A DNA stretch of 64,000 nt from Amborella trichopoda. Its lineage: Eukaryota; Streptophyta; Magnoliopsida; Amborellales; Amborellaceae. Positions within the stretch are counted from its first letter, which is position 1, and each line of letters starts with the position of its first letter. The stretch covers positions 5,529,180-5,593,179 of the forward strand of contig NW_006499912.1 of NCBI RefSeq assembly GCF_000471905.2. Direction: 5' to 3'. Under the pieces are notes generated by a model. That model did not search any database and was not told where the DNA came from. It saw nothing but the letters and a program-made list of their open reading frames with translations. Shown piece after piece: positions 50,401 through 62,141 of the stretch. Made by a program: the position numbers and the translations under genes.

Positions 50401-51880
50401 TTGATGGTGTACCCTCGGTTCAACAGATCTTGAAAGTATGCATGCACCCTAGGATTGACTTGATACCTTGTTAGGACAAAGCTCTTACTTTTACTGGTGC
50501 TGAGTTGCTTGGGTGGACTTTCTCTAGCGGTGTGTGAAACCACTTGCCCCCTAAATGGTTGGTTACTAAGATTGGAATGCTGGACTGCTCATTGAACATC
50601 AGGGTTAAACCGACTGGGATTGGCTGACTCAGAGATTTGAGCTAGGGCCTTACTCTTGGTGTGCCTATTGGATTTGAGGTTACCCCCATGTCTTGGAGGA
50701 AATCCCATGGCCTAACCCCTTGACTGTTCAGGGTGTTACGGACCCTATTAACCATCTAGCTCATGGCATCCAAATGATAACCCTGAGGGTGGTTTGAACC
50801 GCTAGGTATGATTCCTTTGGTTTGAGACTCGGCTCACTGACATGCATGCTCTGGATTTGTGAGAAAGCATTGTGACGGTGCTTCTCCGACTCACTAGGTT
50901 CCCTAGATCTAGATTGAGCTGGATTTGTAAGATTGGACCTTGCTTAGTTTTGATCCTGGGCCATGACTCCTAGACTTGTCTTAGCCTAGAAAGGTTGGAC
51001 CTAGCTTGGGATTGGACTTAGACTAGGCTTTGACTTGAACCTAATTGGACCTAGTTGGTAAGACTCGAACTTAGCTAGACCTTGACTAAATACAAGTTAA
51101 ACTGAGGCCTAGACCAAGGGTGAGCTTTGTTTGAACTTATGGACCGACTTGAAGTTGAAATCTGGCTTGGACCTTATTCAAGAGTCGGGGCCTAACTGGG
51201 CATGAGCCTTATCCTAGACCTAGAAAGACCTGAGTCTTGACTTGATGGACTTAGGTTTGAACCCTAAACATGGTGAACCTAGTCTAGAGGTAGGTACAAC
51301 TCTGAATCTAGACCTAAACTAGGATTGGAGTAGATGAATCTTGCTAGAGTCGATGGGTTTCGGTTTGAACCCTGAGTTAGGACGAACTTCGTCTAGTTTT
51401 AGAAACAACTTTATACTTAGACCTAAGCTAGGACCTAGACTGAGATCTAGACTAGTTGGGTACGAGTCTTGGCTAAGACCGAGAGGGGGCCTAAGTTCGG
51501 ACCTGGGCGTGAACCTTGTTCAAACCTGGGCTAGGCTAGTCACAAGCCTGGGCTTGGACCTAGAAGGATTGAATATCAGACTAGGTGTTGACCCGGACTA
51601 GATCAAGGTTGGGTAAGGCACGAGCCTTGGCTCGGGCCAAAAGGGGCCCAAGTTCAGACCTAGGTGTGAACCTGGTTTGGACCTAGGCTAGGCTAGGCAC
51701 ATGCTTGGACTCAAACCTAGAAGGTTTCAAATTCAGACCGGGTGTGACCGGATTGAGATCTTAGACAAGCAATGCACTCGAAAACTTTGCCCTAAATTTA
51801 TGGGTAGGCTAGGTCTGAGTGGGCTCCTAACTATTCAAATGCGGCTAGGCTAAGTAAGTCCCCACGTAGGTCCTGGCCAC
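50300..51880 (-). repeat. degenerate CCTAGG/CTAGAC-type repeat field in the leader of the outer Gypsy fossil
   Basis: Over about 1.5 kb the sequence is dominated by variants of TTGGACCTAGGCTAGG, GACCTAGACT and CTTGACTTGG, with no domain text. It is the expanded counterpart of 44920-45240. Confidence 0.55.
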
Positions 51881-52369
51881 CTGTTAAAGAAATCAACCAA
51901 GTCCTACTGTATGTGGAGTTGCTTTGAGGCTAATGATTACGGAGGGAAACTCACAGTTAAAGTTACACGAATATCAACCGCTTCAGCTCTCAATGCTAGG
52001 TTCCCCTCATGATGTTAATGCCGAATTTTGGGGGATTTCGAAATTTCTTTGTTGGTTTCATAGATTTCCCCTGTCCGTTGTGTCTAGTAGTATGCAGTAG
52101 TGTGTAAAAGAGCCTGCAAGTGAAAAGAACGTGACAAACAAGCAAACACACAAGAAACAAATGTGAGCAGTTGGCACATGTCGTACCAAGTGAGGTATGC
52201 TTCAAGTCGGATTTTAACAGACCAAAAGCACAGTTCAAGTGTAGGGGTAAGCACGCCCCAAGAATGTATGATGTTAATAAATGTAAAACCAGGCGCCCCC
52301 TCGTGCCAAGTTGAGCGCCCTTTGAGTCGAGGGTGATTCAATCAGGGCACAATTAGAGAGAAAAGTGCA

Positions 52370-53240
52370 GGTGACCTTTTTTTTATTTTTTATTTATTTT
52401 TAACCCCTTTCTCATTAATGAAAAGAGAAAGAAGTGGCAAATGCCGAATTACAAGCACACAAGTGAAAGATATATATATTTTTCAAAGAGATTATTTTAC
52501 CAAGTCTTTTTTTTTGTGAAAAGAGGAAGGGACCTTAAAGGTAATTTTTTTTTTTGAGTGGAGATTTTCTTCGTTTTTTTTTTGAAAATGAAGTTGCTTT
52601 AAAAGAGCAACTTTTGAAGCAAAAGTGATATTTTTTTTTTTTTTTAAATGATGTCTTTAAAATTTTATTTTTTTATTTTTAACAAAGAGGCTTAAAAAAG
52701 TGTTGATTTTTTTAGGAAAGAAAATTTTTTCTTTCTTTTTTTTTAATGAAAATGCCTAAAGATGAATATTTTTTAATAAGAAAGATGACCTTAAACACCC
52801 ACTTTTTTTTCTTTATTCTTTTTTAAGCAAAGAGGGTTTTTTTATTTTTTTATTTTTTTTTATTTTTTATTTATTTTATTTTAGAAACAAAGATATTTAT
52901 AAGAAAGGTTTTTTTTATTTTTTTATTTTTTGGTAAAAGAGAAGATTTTTATTTCCTTATGAAACAAAAAGTTTTAGTTTTTTTATATTTTTTAAGTCTA
53001 ATCTAGAGAGATAAGATAAGAGAAAATCTAGTCTAACTGTGCAGGATATGGATAAAGCAAAAAATTAGTACTAATTGTGCAGGATATGGATAAAAAAAAA
53101 AAATCTAACCAAGTAAAGATAAAACAAGAGATAAAGAATTTAAAGAACTAATCTATAAGTAAGAGGAAACAAGAAATAAGGAATTTGTAAGCCTAATTTA
53201 CGCTTTCTTTTTTTTTTTTAAAGATGAAAATAACTAACTC
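52370..53240. other. T-rich low-complexity tract in the outer Gypsy fossil
   Basis: Almost continuous T-runs broken by short A/G words. About 53030-53100 has a doubled GTGCAGGATATGGATAAA, and about 53320-53390 a doubled CAAG..CTCCTT..TTACCGAACAGTT unit. Confidence 0.6.
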
Positions 53241-54615
53241 TAAACCAATTCCCACAACAGAAACGGGGTGGCCTTTTCTTACAAATTAGTAACAAACACC
53301 CAAATCTTGTTTACTAAGAAACAAGCTCTCCTTCTTACCGAACAGTTACCCATATCGGTTTACCAAGAAACAAGCCCTCCTTTTTTACCGAACAGTTGAA
53401 ACCTAAATTGTCCCAGATGTTCGGTAGAGATGGAGAGAGAATGAATTGTTGAACTTGTGGTTAATGGGAAATCCGTGAACTAGAAGAAATCCCACTGCAA
53501 ATTAAGTGGTTGCAAAGGGTGAAAAAAAAAAAAAAAAAAACTAACAAAATAAAAAAACAAAACTGCTACGATTAGCAAAGCAAGGGCTAACCTTGCCTCT
53601 AGGAATAAAAAAGGGAGACCGTCAGATAGAACAGTGGGTCACTGTCAATGCTTAGAGAAAGAATTTGAAAAATGGAAAAAAAACCTAGATAGAGAGAGAT
53701 TTGGTTGGGCATTGCGAAATTTTTTTGAGAAAATTTGGGCCATGGTAATGGTTGCCGTAGATGGTAAAACAACAAAATCTGTTCAAGAGAGAGAGGAGGC
53801 CCAAGTCGACAACCCAAAATTCTTTTTTTTTAAGAAAAATCCTTGAGAATGCTATTTTTATTCTTTTTTAAAAAAGTGTTTATAGTTAGCCCGGGGATTC
53901 GAGGCCTAGCCCGTATCAGGACGGCAGAGTTTATGTCGTATGTCCACTTTGTCTCTCTTTAGGTTTTGACCAAGTCTTGGCTTGGCTAGATGGCTTTCTT
54001 AACTTAAAAGGTTGTAGGTTTAATGGCCTAAAATTAATGTTTCTTTTAAAGCCAGGTTTTATTGGGGTTTTCTCCGGTTTTATCAAAGTCTAAGAAGTCT
54101 AAAAGTATCACCCCCAGAAATTATCCTAAAATGATCTTTCAAATGTTGAAAATCCGCTGTAGTGGGTAACGGCCAATTTCATATGGATTATCCACCCCGA
54201 ATAGTTGTTTTGGGGTCAACATATCAAAAGGGTCCACATTGAATGAATTTGCCCAGAAATGGTCCGGGAATGGTTGGCATGCGGAAATTGTCATTTTTGG
54301 TCAGTTGGGTTGGGCTGCACCATTGGTGTTGTCTAGATCAAATCGGCTCAAAATTGACAAATTCTAGTTCTGGGGTGATTTACAGGCTCTTGTGGTGCTG
54401 TCTACCAAAATTTGGGTCAAAATGAAGAGTTTTGTTATTTTTATTGATTTTTTTACTAAAAAATGATGTTTTGTAGGATTATGGATTTATAGGTCAGGCA
54501 GTGTGGACTATGGTGATCTATGGTATGGGGGTTTACTGAAATATTATGGTCCTAAGGCAGTCTAGGGTTTAGAAAAATTATTGAAATTGTTAGTTTTTCA
54601 AAATGGGTGTCTACA

Positions 54616-55600
54616 CTACTCCCTCATAATAAATGTTGGCACTACAGTTCGTGGAAACCCCGGACGTGCCATTAGGAAAAGTGACGTTACGGATCAGCTT
54701 TAATATTCAAGTTTTGACCAAACTCACACTTGTGTTTTTGGAAAATTATTTCATGCGGTGGGGATTGCATTTCTACATTTGCAGTTCTGGAAGTATAAAG
54801 CATCCATCTTCAAGATGGATACAAACAGGTGGTCCATCTAAAAGCAATTGAAACCAATTGTCCAAATGTTTTTTAATAAATTATTATTTCAATTTTTAAA
54901 ATTTATTTATTTTTCATATTCATGATCCCATGTTAAAGATTACATGTCCTCATAAATTAAGTCAAAAAATCCATCTCGAACCTATACTTTTAAGGGGTAA
55001 CTCAGATGGACTCATAAAAACCATGTCCTACGTTTTTTAGCATAAAAAACTAGTTATAATCAACTCTTGTAGAAGCACCTTGTAGACCTCCACCAAATGA
55101 AATACCTCTTTAAATAAGAATTTTATCCTTGATTTTTATATCTTAACTAGGGAAAAAAAAACCCTTTTTCGGAACTTAAGCTCTTAATCGGAGTATTTTT
55201 GGGAAAAATAGGAAAAATGACATGATCGTAAAATATGAAATATTAGTAATAGTTTCTTAATTCCACAATTATAAGGAATATTGACATAAATATCCCTATA
55301 ATTTTACCAAAACTATTTTACCTATTGTTGTTTTTTTTTTTTTTTTTGGTGGTATGTCAGTGGAGATTTGGGTCCTTACCCTTTGATGAGAATGTAGTCG
55401 AAGACCTCCCTATAGGGCTTGGCAATACTACCGGCAAGGCTCCAAGCCATTATCAAAAAATAGATTTATTATTGGGATAAAGAGAGGGTGTGCGTAGTAT
55501 TTGATGTCATACAAATATCACAAATATGATTTTATAGAAGTGTTATTCCATTATATTACAAAAAGATAGGGTGGCATGAAAGCTCTCCCAATATATATAT
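54616..55600. other. intergenic DNA after the outer Gypsy fossil
   Basis: A Stowaway-like end (TACTCCCTCATAATAAATG) starts at about 54617, directly after the LTR; no matching second end was found. The 72-codon frame at 54633-54851 is not recognised. Confidence 0.4.
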
Positions 55601-55607
55601 GGAAAAT

Positions 55608-55938
55608 GTTTATACAAGGTTGCAACCTTAACATGTAGAACTACGGATGCACTTCAAAAATCCATCGGAAAAGGTAGTATTAATGTTGAAAAACCCTGTG
55701 ATTGATTATCTCAACATCGAGATGTATGACCATGAAAAATAAAAAGATTTTAAGTCTCAAAAATAGTGCATTTTACAACATATTATCTACACCGTCTATT
55801 TTCAAGATTTTCATGTGTTTATAGATCTACTAGATTTTAACTATTTTTGAAATTTAAAATTTTATAATTAGATATAAAATAGATTTTGAGATAATTCTAA
55901 AAACATTTTTACATACCATGATAAAATTTAAAAGTGCA
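55608..55938. repeat. MITE-like repeat, AAGGTTGCAACCTT family, copy 3
   Basis: Begins with the palindrome AAGGTTGCAACCTT (55617-55630). The interior matches copies 1 and 2 (ATGCACTTCAAAAATCCATC, CATCGAGATGTATGACC, TACACCGTCTATTTTCAAG). It sits directly upstream of the duplicated segment that carries PS2-like copy B. Confidence 0.65.
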
Positions 55939-56211
55939 CGTTACCTCTCTACAGCTACGGATGCTTCCGTATGTCAACGCCAACTGCACCTTATATATAT
56001 ATATTACATGCAACATACATATCACCCCTTAGGGTATTTCATATATGTGATGATATTATGGAACAAATTTTCGAAAGCTCTAAGGCTGTTAATATTCGCT
56101 ATCCTCCTCTTTTTCTGGGAGGCTTATCTAATCTCTTTCTATAATCAATCAACAAAATCCCAATATTCTTACCCCCTAATTTTCCTCTAATTTTCTTATT
56201 AAATTTCACAT

Positions 56212-56219
56212 ATAAATAC
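56212..56219 (+). promoter_or_regulatory. TATA box of PS2-like copy B
   Basis: TATAAATA, 116 bp upstream of the ATG, in the same context as in copy A. The core promoter is therefore preserved although the P1BS site upstream is not. Confidence 0.6.
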
Positions 56220-56334
56220 AGGTTCAGGAGCCTGGCCCCTCTCCAAAAACTAGAAAGCTTGGAAACCATCATTCTTGGTAGGAGAACCTATTTTGGTGGC
56301 CTGGAAACCTCTTTTGATCACCAGAAAACTTCCA

Positions 56335-59300
56335 ATGGCCAAGGCAGTAGTGGTTTTCGATTTCGATGAGACGATTTTGGACTGCGACAGCGATAATTGG
56401 GTGGTTGAGGAGATGGGTGTTGACGACCTCTTTAAGGAGCTTCTCCGCACCATGCCTTTGAACCCAACAATGGTAATTGCCCTTTCTTGTTTATTAATTA
56501 TTTGTTTATTGGTTGTTTTTCTTGTTATTTTTATTGGATTTTTTTGGGTTTTTCATGTATTGGTTCTTGGCTTTAGAGAAAAGCTGGTTATTATATATAC
56601 TGGTTTGCCAAGAGGTATACAGTTCTTTTGTAATCCTTGTCTTTAGGGATTACGAAATGTGGGTCTCTCTATCTCAGTTATTGAAAAATCCGCTACTCGG
56701 CTGAGTTGCTTGGGCTAGGAAAATCTGCCGAGTAGTTTTTATTCCGTTGAGTTACTCGGGGTTTGGGACCTTGTCGAGCTGAAATTTGAAAATATTAAAA
56801 AAAAAAAAATCACCATAAAAAATAAAAAATTTATTTGGGATTATTTATTTATTTTTATTTTATGTTTTCCATCATAAAACGAATTGAAAAGTGTTTTAGC
56901 CATAGAATTTATTGTTCTATTTTTAGATTATTTAAAAAATACTCTCAGTAACAAGTTTATATTTTAAAATTTATTTTTTTCTTACTTTTTTTTAGCATTA
57001 ATTTGTAGTGTTTTTCTTAATCTTACTTTGTGTTTTCTTTAATATTACTTTGAAGGCACATTCCTATTTTTTTGAAAATTTTTATATTTGTTATAATTTT
57101 TTGAAATTTTTTTGCTGCAATTCTGCTCAGGCCAAGACCGATTACTTGGACGAGTAGCACTTTCTAACACTGCTCTCTTGAACATTACCCTCCCTCTCCC
57201 TTGAATATTATCACCTGTCTCTTTCTCTCCTCCCTGGGAGACTATTTAGAGTCGGCTTTTACGAGGAACCATTAACATTTTTGAAAAAAACTATTACTCA
57301 TAATGCTATCATTATCACTATTAAACAACCCTATTTAAGTAAAAAGAGGTTGGAAGAACTTTTATAATTAATTGTATTACCCAAACGTGAGGATTGAGAG
57401 GATACAAGAAGATCCAATCTCTTCATTTTAGAGATATATTTAACAAAAATATCTTAATAGTGTACAACAATATAAAAATTTGAAATTCAAGATGCGAATT
57501 TTAATTCTAAAATTTTGGTAAGCACAATGGAGCCTAACATTGCTAACGGTCAACTTAACTCCAAGAAACTGAAATTGCTTTTTTTCAAGAGTTTTTATGA
57601 ATGTATTGGATCTAACTTGTTTTGTTTTTAAATTTTGTTTATTCACAAAATGTCGGCCAGCATTCGTTTATTTACATTGGGTTCTCTTTTTATGTAAAAT
57701 TTACAGGATAGGATGATGGGGGAGCTCCATTCAAGGGGAAAGACAATTGAAGAAATCGCAGAAATCTTGAAGAGGGCCCCATTCGATCCTCGCGTTATTT
57801 CGGCCATTAAAGCTGCACACGCTTTGGGGTATTCACATATTCCGTTATTTCGTTTCTTTTCAAAGAAAATTCCGTTTCTTAAATGGAAACTCGAGCTGTT
57901 TTTGCCTCATATTTCATGGCAAATCAAAAACAAAATTCACAAAAAAGCTTCCGAATATTCGTATTTTTTTGTTAGAAGGCCCCTGTTTCTAAATTAATAC
58001 GAGAAACACCCTCGTTACGGTCCTTTTGTCTTTTTTATGTGGGTTCAGAGGTATTTTGGTAATTTTTTTACTGAGCTAATTTTTTTTTATACGGGTTTAG
58101 AGGTATTTTGACAAATTTTTTATGGACCCCGTTTCAATGCGACCCAAGCTCGCATATGAAATCCGGGCGGGCCTATTAATGCATCTAATTTTTTAGATAA
58201 GAGTGATATCTTTCCTCGGGCTTTCCGTCAGGGCAACCGACGCATATTACATTAGAGAGGCAATTTTGTCATTTACTCGGTTTGAAAAAGGACTCAAAAT
58301 TACAGAGTAATTCCTGAATTTGTGGATTTTCTTTTTGTTTGAAGGGTTCTTATCCTCCAAATTGATTTTGTCATTTATTTTTATTTTTAAAATTTTATTG
58401 ATGTAAATTTTGGGGTATCCATGAATCGGGCTGGGTTCCCAGGACCCAACCCGAGACCCGACTAATTGACAGGTTCGGATCTAGATCTTGGACTCGAATA
58501 GTAAATCGGGTTGGGTCCGAGTCCATATGGTGCTGCCCCAGACCAGATACAGTTATTTTAAAATACTATATAATAATTTTTATATATAAATTTATAAAGA
58601 TTAATATAGTAATTTATACACTTATTTTCATTCGGCACTCTTCATTTTATAGCTTTATCCACCTCATATATAAATTATTGCCCAAATCTTCTTATTAGAT
58701 ATTTATATTTTTTTGGTAATTTTTAATAATATCAATTTTTAGGTTATTTTTTTATTTTTAGCTAATGTTTTATTTTTTATATAATCCTTCTAGTGTGGGT
58801 ACGGGTCCTCCAAATAAATTCCGGGTTGAGAAATTTTTCCAAGTCCTAAAAACTCCTAAATATTTCATAGTATTGTGGTTATTTTTTTATTCAATTTAAT
58901 TTTTATTTTTATTTGTAATGAATAAAGAGATAACAAAATTTTTTATTTATCACCCTCGAATGGCCTAGAGTAACTAATTCTATATTTCGCTATCATAATT
59001 CTTTTGGGTAAAAAGTCGATCTTTGTTTTTTGTGAAACCGATTTGGGCATTTATTTATTTATTTATTTATTTTTGTTTCTAATGTTTACTAACGTTGGCC
59101 ATTTTTCTTTTATTATGGAATTTCAGGTGCGATGTGAGGATCGTGAGCGATGCAAACACGTTTTTCATAGTGAGTATATTGGAGCACCATGGTCTCCTCC
59201 ATTGCTTCACAGAGATTAACACAAATCCGGCCTTTATTGACGATAATGGAAGGCTAAACATCCGCCCTTGTCACAAGTCACACAATTGCCCAATCTGCCC

Positions 59301-61014
59301 TCCCAACATGTGCAAGGTATATTACTACACTCTTGAAAGAATTGTATTTATGGTCTCTGGCCCTGGCCGGGCCCTTGTCCCCGGAGGGCTGGCCTAGGCC
59401 TGTACGCCAGCCCCAGGCCAAAGAACCGGGCAGCCCCTTATCACCATAAGGTTGGCATAGGCTTGGCACAGGCCAAAGAATCAGACATGCCCTTGTCCAT
59501 CATAGGGGTGGTGTTGGCCCAACAAAGGCCAAAGGACCTGTAAGCTGTATTGTGGCCCGAGCCAAGCTCGAGTTCTTGGGCCATGGTTGCATGGCTTGGG
59601 CCCTCGACCCACATTTTGTAGTAGTCTCTAGTTTTTAGGCCGAGCAAAGCCACAAGGCTTGTTAGTCCTAATTATTTGTGACACTTTTATCCATGTAAAA
59701 CTCTTAAACTCTTAATCTACATCAAAACTTAATACACCATCTAAGGACAATATAAAATAGGACTTCAATGAAAGAAAGGGCCTTCGGTATTTCAATCATT
59801 TCCCCCAAATGGTCTTCTTGGTGATGTGGACTACTATTTGCCGTTTGGTTTTTAAGTAGGTAACCTTTTTTACAAAAATATACAATGAAATTATTTACTT
59901 TTAGTACAAGGTGGTGAGATTTAATCTTGACTATTAAATAAGAAATTGGGTAGCTACATTTACTTTATTTACTAAATTCAAAAAAATTTAAAAAAATTCT
60001 CAACTCTGTGACACACCTAAGCTATCACATTGCACAACGTATGGTTATCCGAAATTTTGAAATCTTTGTACTAAAGGTCATTGTATACATCCTTGTACTA
60101 ATATATATATATACACACACACAGAAGAAAAGTCTTTTCAATGCCTATCGGTGAAAATGAATAGTAATTTTGCCTGCCCTCATCACCGTCCAAATTTCAT
60201 TGCGCAGTCACTTTTGTTCGGTAGTGTTTTATTTTTCATTTTTTTTCTAGAAGTTGGAATGACTTGAAATTTAGAGGGTATGTACATCTTGCTAAGGCGC
60301 ATCTAATAAAAATATAAAAAACATTATCCGTAAATAAATTGACCAAAATACCCCCAAAACGTTTTGGGGGTATTTTGGTCAATTTTTTTCATGTAAAATA
60401 GTTTTTTTATAATTTTATAAGATTTCTATATTTTTGAAGAATACAAGCTCTAAATTTCAGGTCATTCTGATTTGTAAAAAAAATGAAAAATGAAACACTA
60501 CCGAACAATCGTGACTGCGCAATAAACTTTGGACGGTGATGGGGGTAGGCAAAATTACCGTTCATTTTCACCTATAGACGTTGCGTAGTGTTTTCCATAT
60601 ATATATATATATATAAACAATTGAGCAACAAACTCTCTCTCTCACTTAGTTTCTTCTAAGATCTTTTGGACTTGTCCAAAACTCTCTCTCTCTCAACTTG
60701 TCCCTGATTATGAATTTCAGGGCTTGGTCATAGAGCGAATTCAGAGCGAAATAGTTGGCAGTGATCGTTGTATCGTGTATTTAGGCGATGGCAAAGGGGA
60801 CTACTGCCCCTCTCTAAAACTTGGCCATGGTGATCACGTCATGCCCCGCAAACTCTACCCATTTTGGGACCTCTTACAATCCAATCCCTCTCTCATCAAA
60901 GCCACAATTCATGAATGGAGCGACGCAGGAGAACTTGAGGCTAAGCTTCTGAATTTTATTAGAAAGAATGAAAAGAAGGAAGAATTCACTTCTGAGAGTA
61001 ATGGTTTTGTTTAG
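56335..61014 (+). CDS. PS2-like: PS2/PECP1-type HAD phosphatase, copy B, C-terminally shortened
   Basis: Paralogue of the gene at 25526-29899 with identical exon structure: 56335-56472, 57707-57828, 59127-59316, 60721-61014. All splice sites are GT-AG and in phase; the predicted product is 247 residues. Motif IV GDGKGDYCP, motif II RIVSDAN and the NMCKG block are intact. Two differences stand out. Motif I reads DFDET instead of DFDKT; the two catalytic Asp residues remain, but the usual basic residue before Thr is replaced by Glu. An in-frame TAG at 61012-61014 ends the frame 37 residues before the end of copy A. The old 3' end can still be read to 61110 with a net loss of five codons. The stop falls after the catalytic core, near where the shorter tomato and Arabidopsis proteins end, so the enzyme may still work. 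It is likely a real gene, possibly on the way to a pseudogene. Confidence 0.8.
56690..57170. repeat. GC-rich repeat island in intron 1 of copy B
   Basis: Counterpart of 25860-26420: CTACTCGGCTGAGTTGCTTGGGC at the left and AGGCCAAGACCGATTAC at the right around an AT-rich core. Diverged from the copy A version. Confidence 0.4.
58420..58560. repeat. ACCCGA-rich fragment in intron 2 of copy B
   Basis: Repeated GGGTTGGGTCC / GACCCAACCCGAGACCCGAC words over about 140 bp. Diverged traces occur in intron 2 of copy A near 27440-27540 and 27980-28030. Confidence 0.4.
59345..59665. repeat. GGCCC-rich repeat island in intron 3 of copy B
   Basis: Counterpart of 28550-28860 (GGCCCTTGTCCCCGGAGGGC, GGGCCATGGTTGC). 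Its presence in both copies at the same intron position dates it before the duplication. Confidence 0.5.
60125..60596. mobile_element. foldback element: near-complete hairpin of about 472 bp in intron 3 of copy B
   Basis: The whole insert is one inverted repeat centred at 60360/60361. The centre, about 60339-60382, is a perfect palindrome (CCAAAATACCCCCAAAAC and its complement). The outer arms pair over more than 100 bp with few mismatches: left GGTGAAAATGAATAGTAATT and right, in reverse complement, GGTGAAAATGAACGGTAATT; also TTGCGCAGTCAC and TTCGGTAGTGTTT.ATTTTTCATTTTTT on both arms. It lies in a TA microsatellite; the matching site in copy A (around 29330-29365) is an uninterrupted TA run. 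No coding capacity. Confidence 0.85.
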
Positions 61015-61285
61015 GAGAGTTTGAGTGATCGGCTGCTTTCTTCGGTGGTGGATTGCAAGTCTCGAGTTCATGAAGCCCCTCTTCCTCCAGTCCTGCGTGT
61101 TATGCAGTGATCGAAAGATTGATGAGAGATTTAAAGGCTTTCTCTCTTTTCGATTTTCTTCATTTTGTTTAGAACATTCATTGTTGACGGATAAGAACTA
61201 TTCCTCTGTTGCTTACTGTAGCTCTCCAATTTTACATATTTTTTGCTCTCCCTCTCTTGACTAGTTTATTTTTCCTCAATTCCTC

Positions 61286-61893
61286 TGAATTGATTGTTAT
61301 TTAATTGGATGCTAAGAAGAAAATAGAAGCGAAAGAAAATGTAATCACATCTACCGTGTAATGTGACTGATGTTGATGTTTGTATTTGACACCTACTAAT
61401 GTTGTGATTTTAGTTTCACAAAGAATCATCATCATATGAAGCTTATCTAAACTATTTGGGTCGAATACACAAATTCCATTATACCATTCTATTCTATCAA
61501 TAGTCATACCCTCAATCAAACTGTAAATCTTATCTCATTTCACTTCTTGTATCTATATCCCTTTGGGCCTTATTTTTACCCTTTTAGTGGCTTCTTATTA
61601 TAGAAGTAATGGTTGCCCATCTTCTCATGATCAATTTGTAACACAAGATCTACTTGGAGGACATTGGATAATCTTTTAACATGAGATCTACTTGGGGACA
61701 TTTGAAAATCTCTAAAAGACCGGCAAAGTCATGAACTTTCTCCTTTTTAGTTCAGCTGTAAGAGGTGAAAGCAGCCTAAAAAATTTTCCACAGTTTTCCT
61801 TGTCACGGGAAAGACCACCCCATAGTAGTTTTCCCTATAAGAAAAACAAGGTACAAGCTCTGATTTTCAGCAAAAGAAGGTAAGTGATCCCTG
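61286..61893. mobile_element. insertion of about 608 bp in the 3' flank of copy B, including a SINE-like piece
   Basis: Copy A runs from TTGACTAGTTTCTTTTTCC straight into TTCAATGAT.TGTATATATCTGG. In copy B about 608 bp intervene. Inside, ATCATCATCATATGAAGCTTA, CTAAACTATTTGGGTCGAAT and CCATTCTATTCTATCAA are the reverse of the SINE-like family seen at 2835 and 21205. The boundaries are not resolved to the base. Confidence 0.5.
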
Positions 61894-62141
61894 GTTCAAT
61901 GATTTGTATATATCTGGTCTCATCCATTGGTCTCTCTTTCTTTTCAGGAAGAGTTTCTCCACATTTTCTAGGGCATCTTTTGCTTCCTTTTAGGTTCAAT
62001 TTCTAGGGTTTTTATCCAGCTTCGGAGGTAATATGATGATTTATGGTTCGCCATTTTGATGCTCATATTTTCAAGAGGATATAGTTGTAGGGAAAGATGG
62101 GTGCTTTGAGTGTGATCTCTATTTGCCCTTGCAGGTTATCT

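Larger units (their letters stand above)
31840..54615 (-). mobile_element. outer Ty3/Gypsy fossil, host of the nested element
   Basis: LTR remnants at about 31840-32785 (3' LTR) and about 53885-54615 (5' LTR) share sequence with each other and end in GTGTCTACA. Internal parts: a gag region (about 49300-50400), a post-gag linker (about 47250-48900), a CTAG-rich leader (about 50300-51880) and a T-rich tract (about 52370-53240). RT, RNase H and integrase are not recognisable, so it was either non-autonomous or lost them. It is broken, with many breaks, and is older than the element inserted into it at 33843-47241. The limits of its LTRs are approximate. Confidence 0.6.

Noticed and set aside
54616-54640. 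A complete Stowaway MITE after the outer Gypsy fossil
   Set aside because: Only one terminal motif (TACTCCCTC.TAATAAATG) is visible here and another near 31718; neither has a matching inverted partner nearby.
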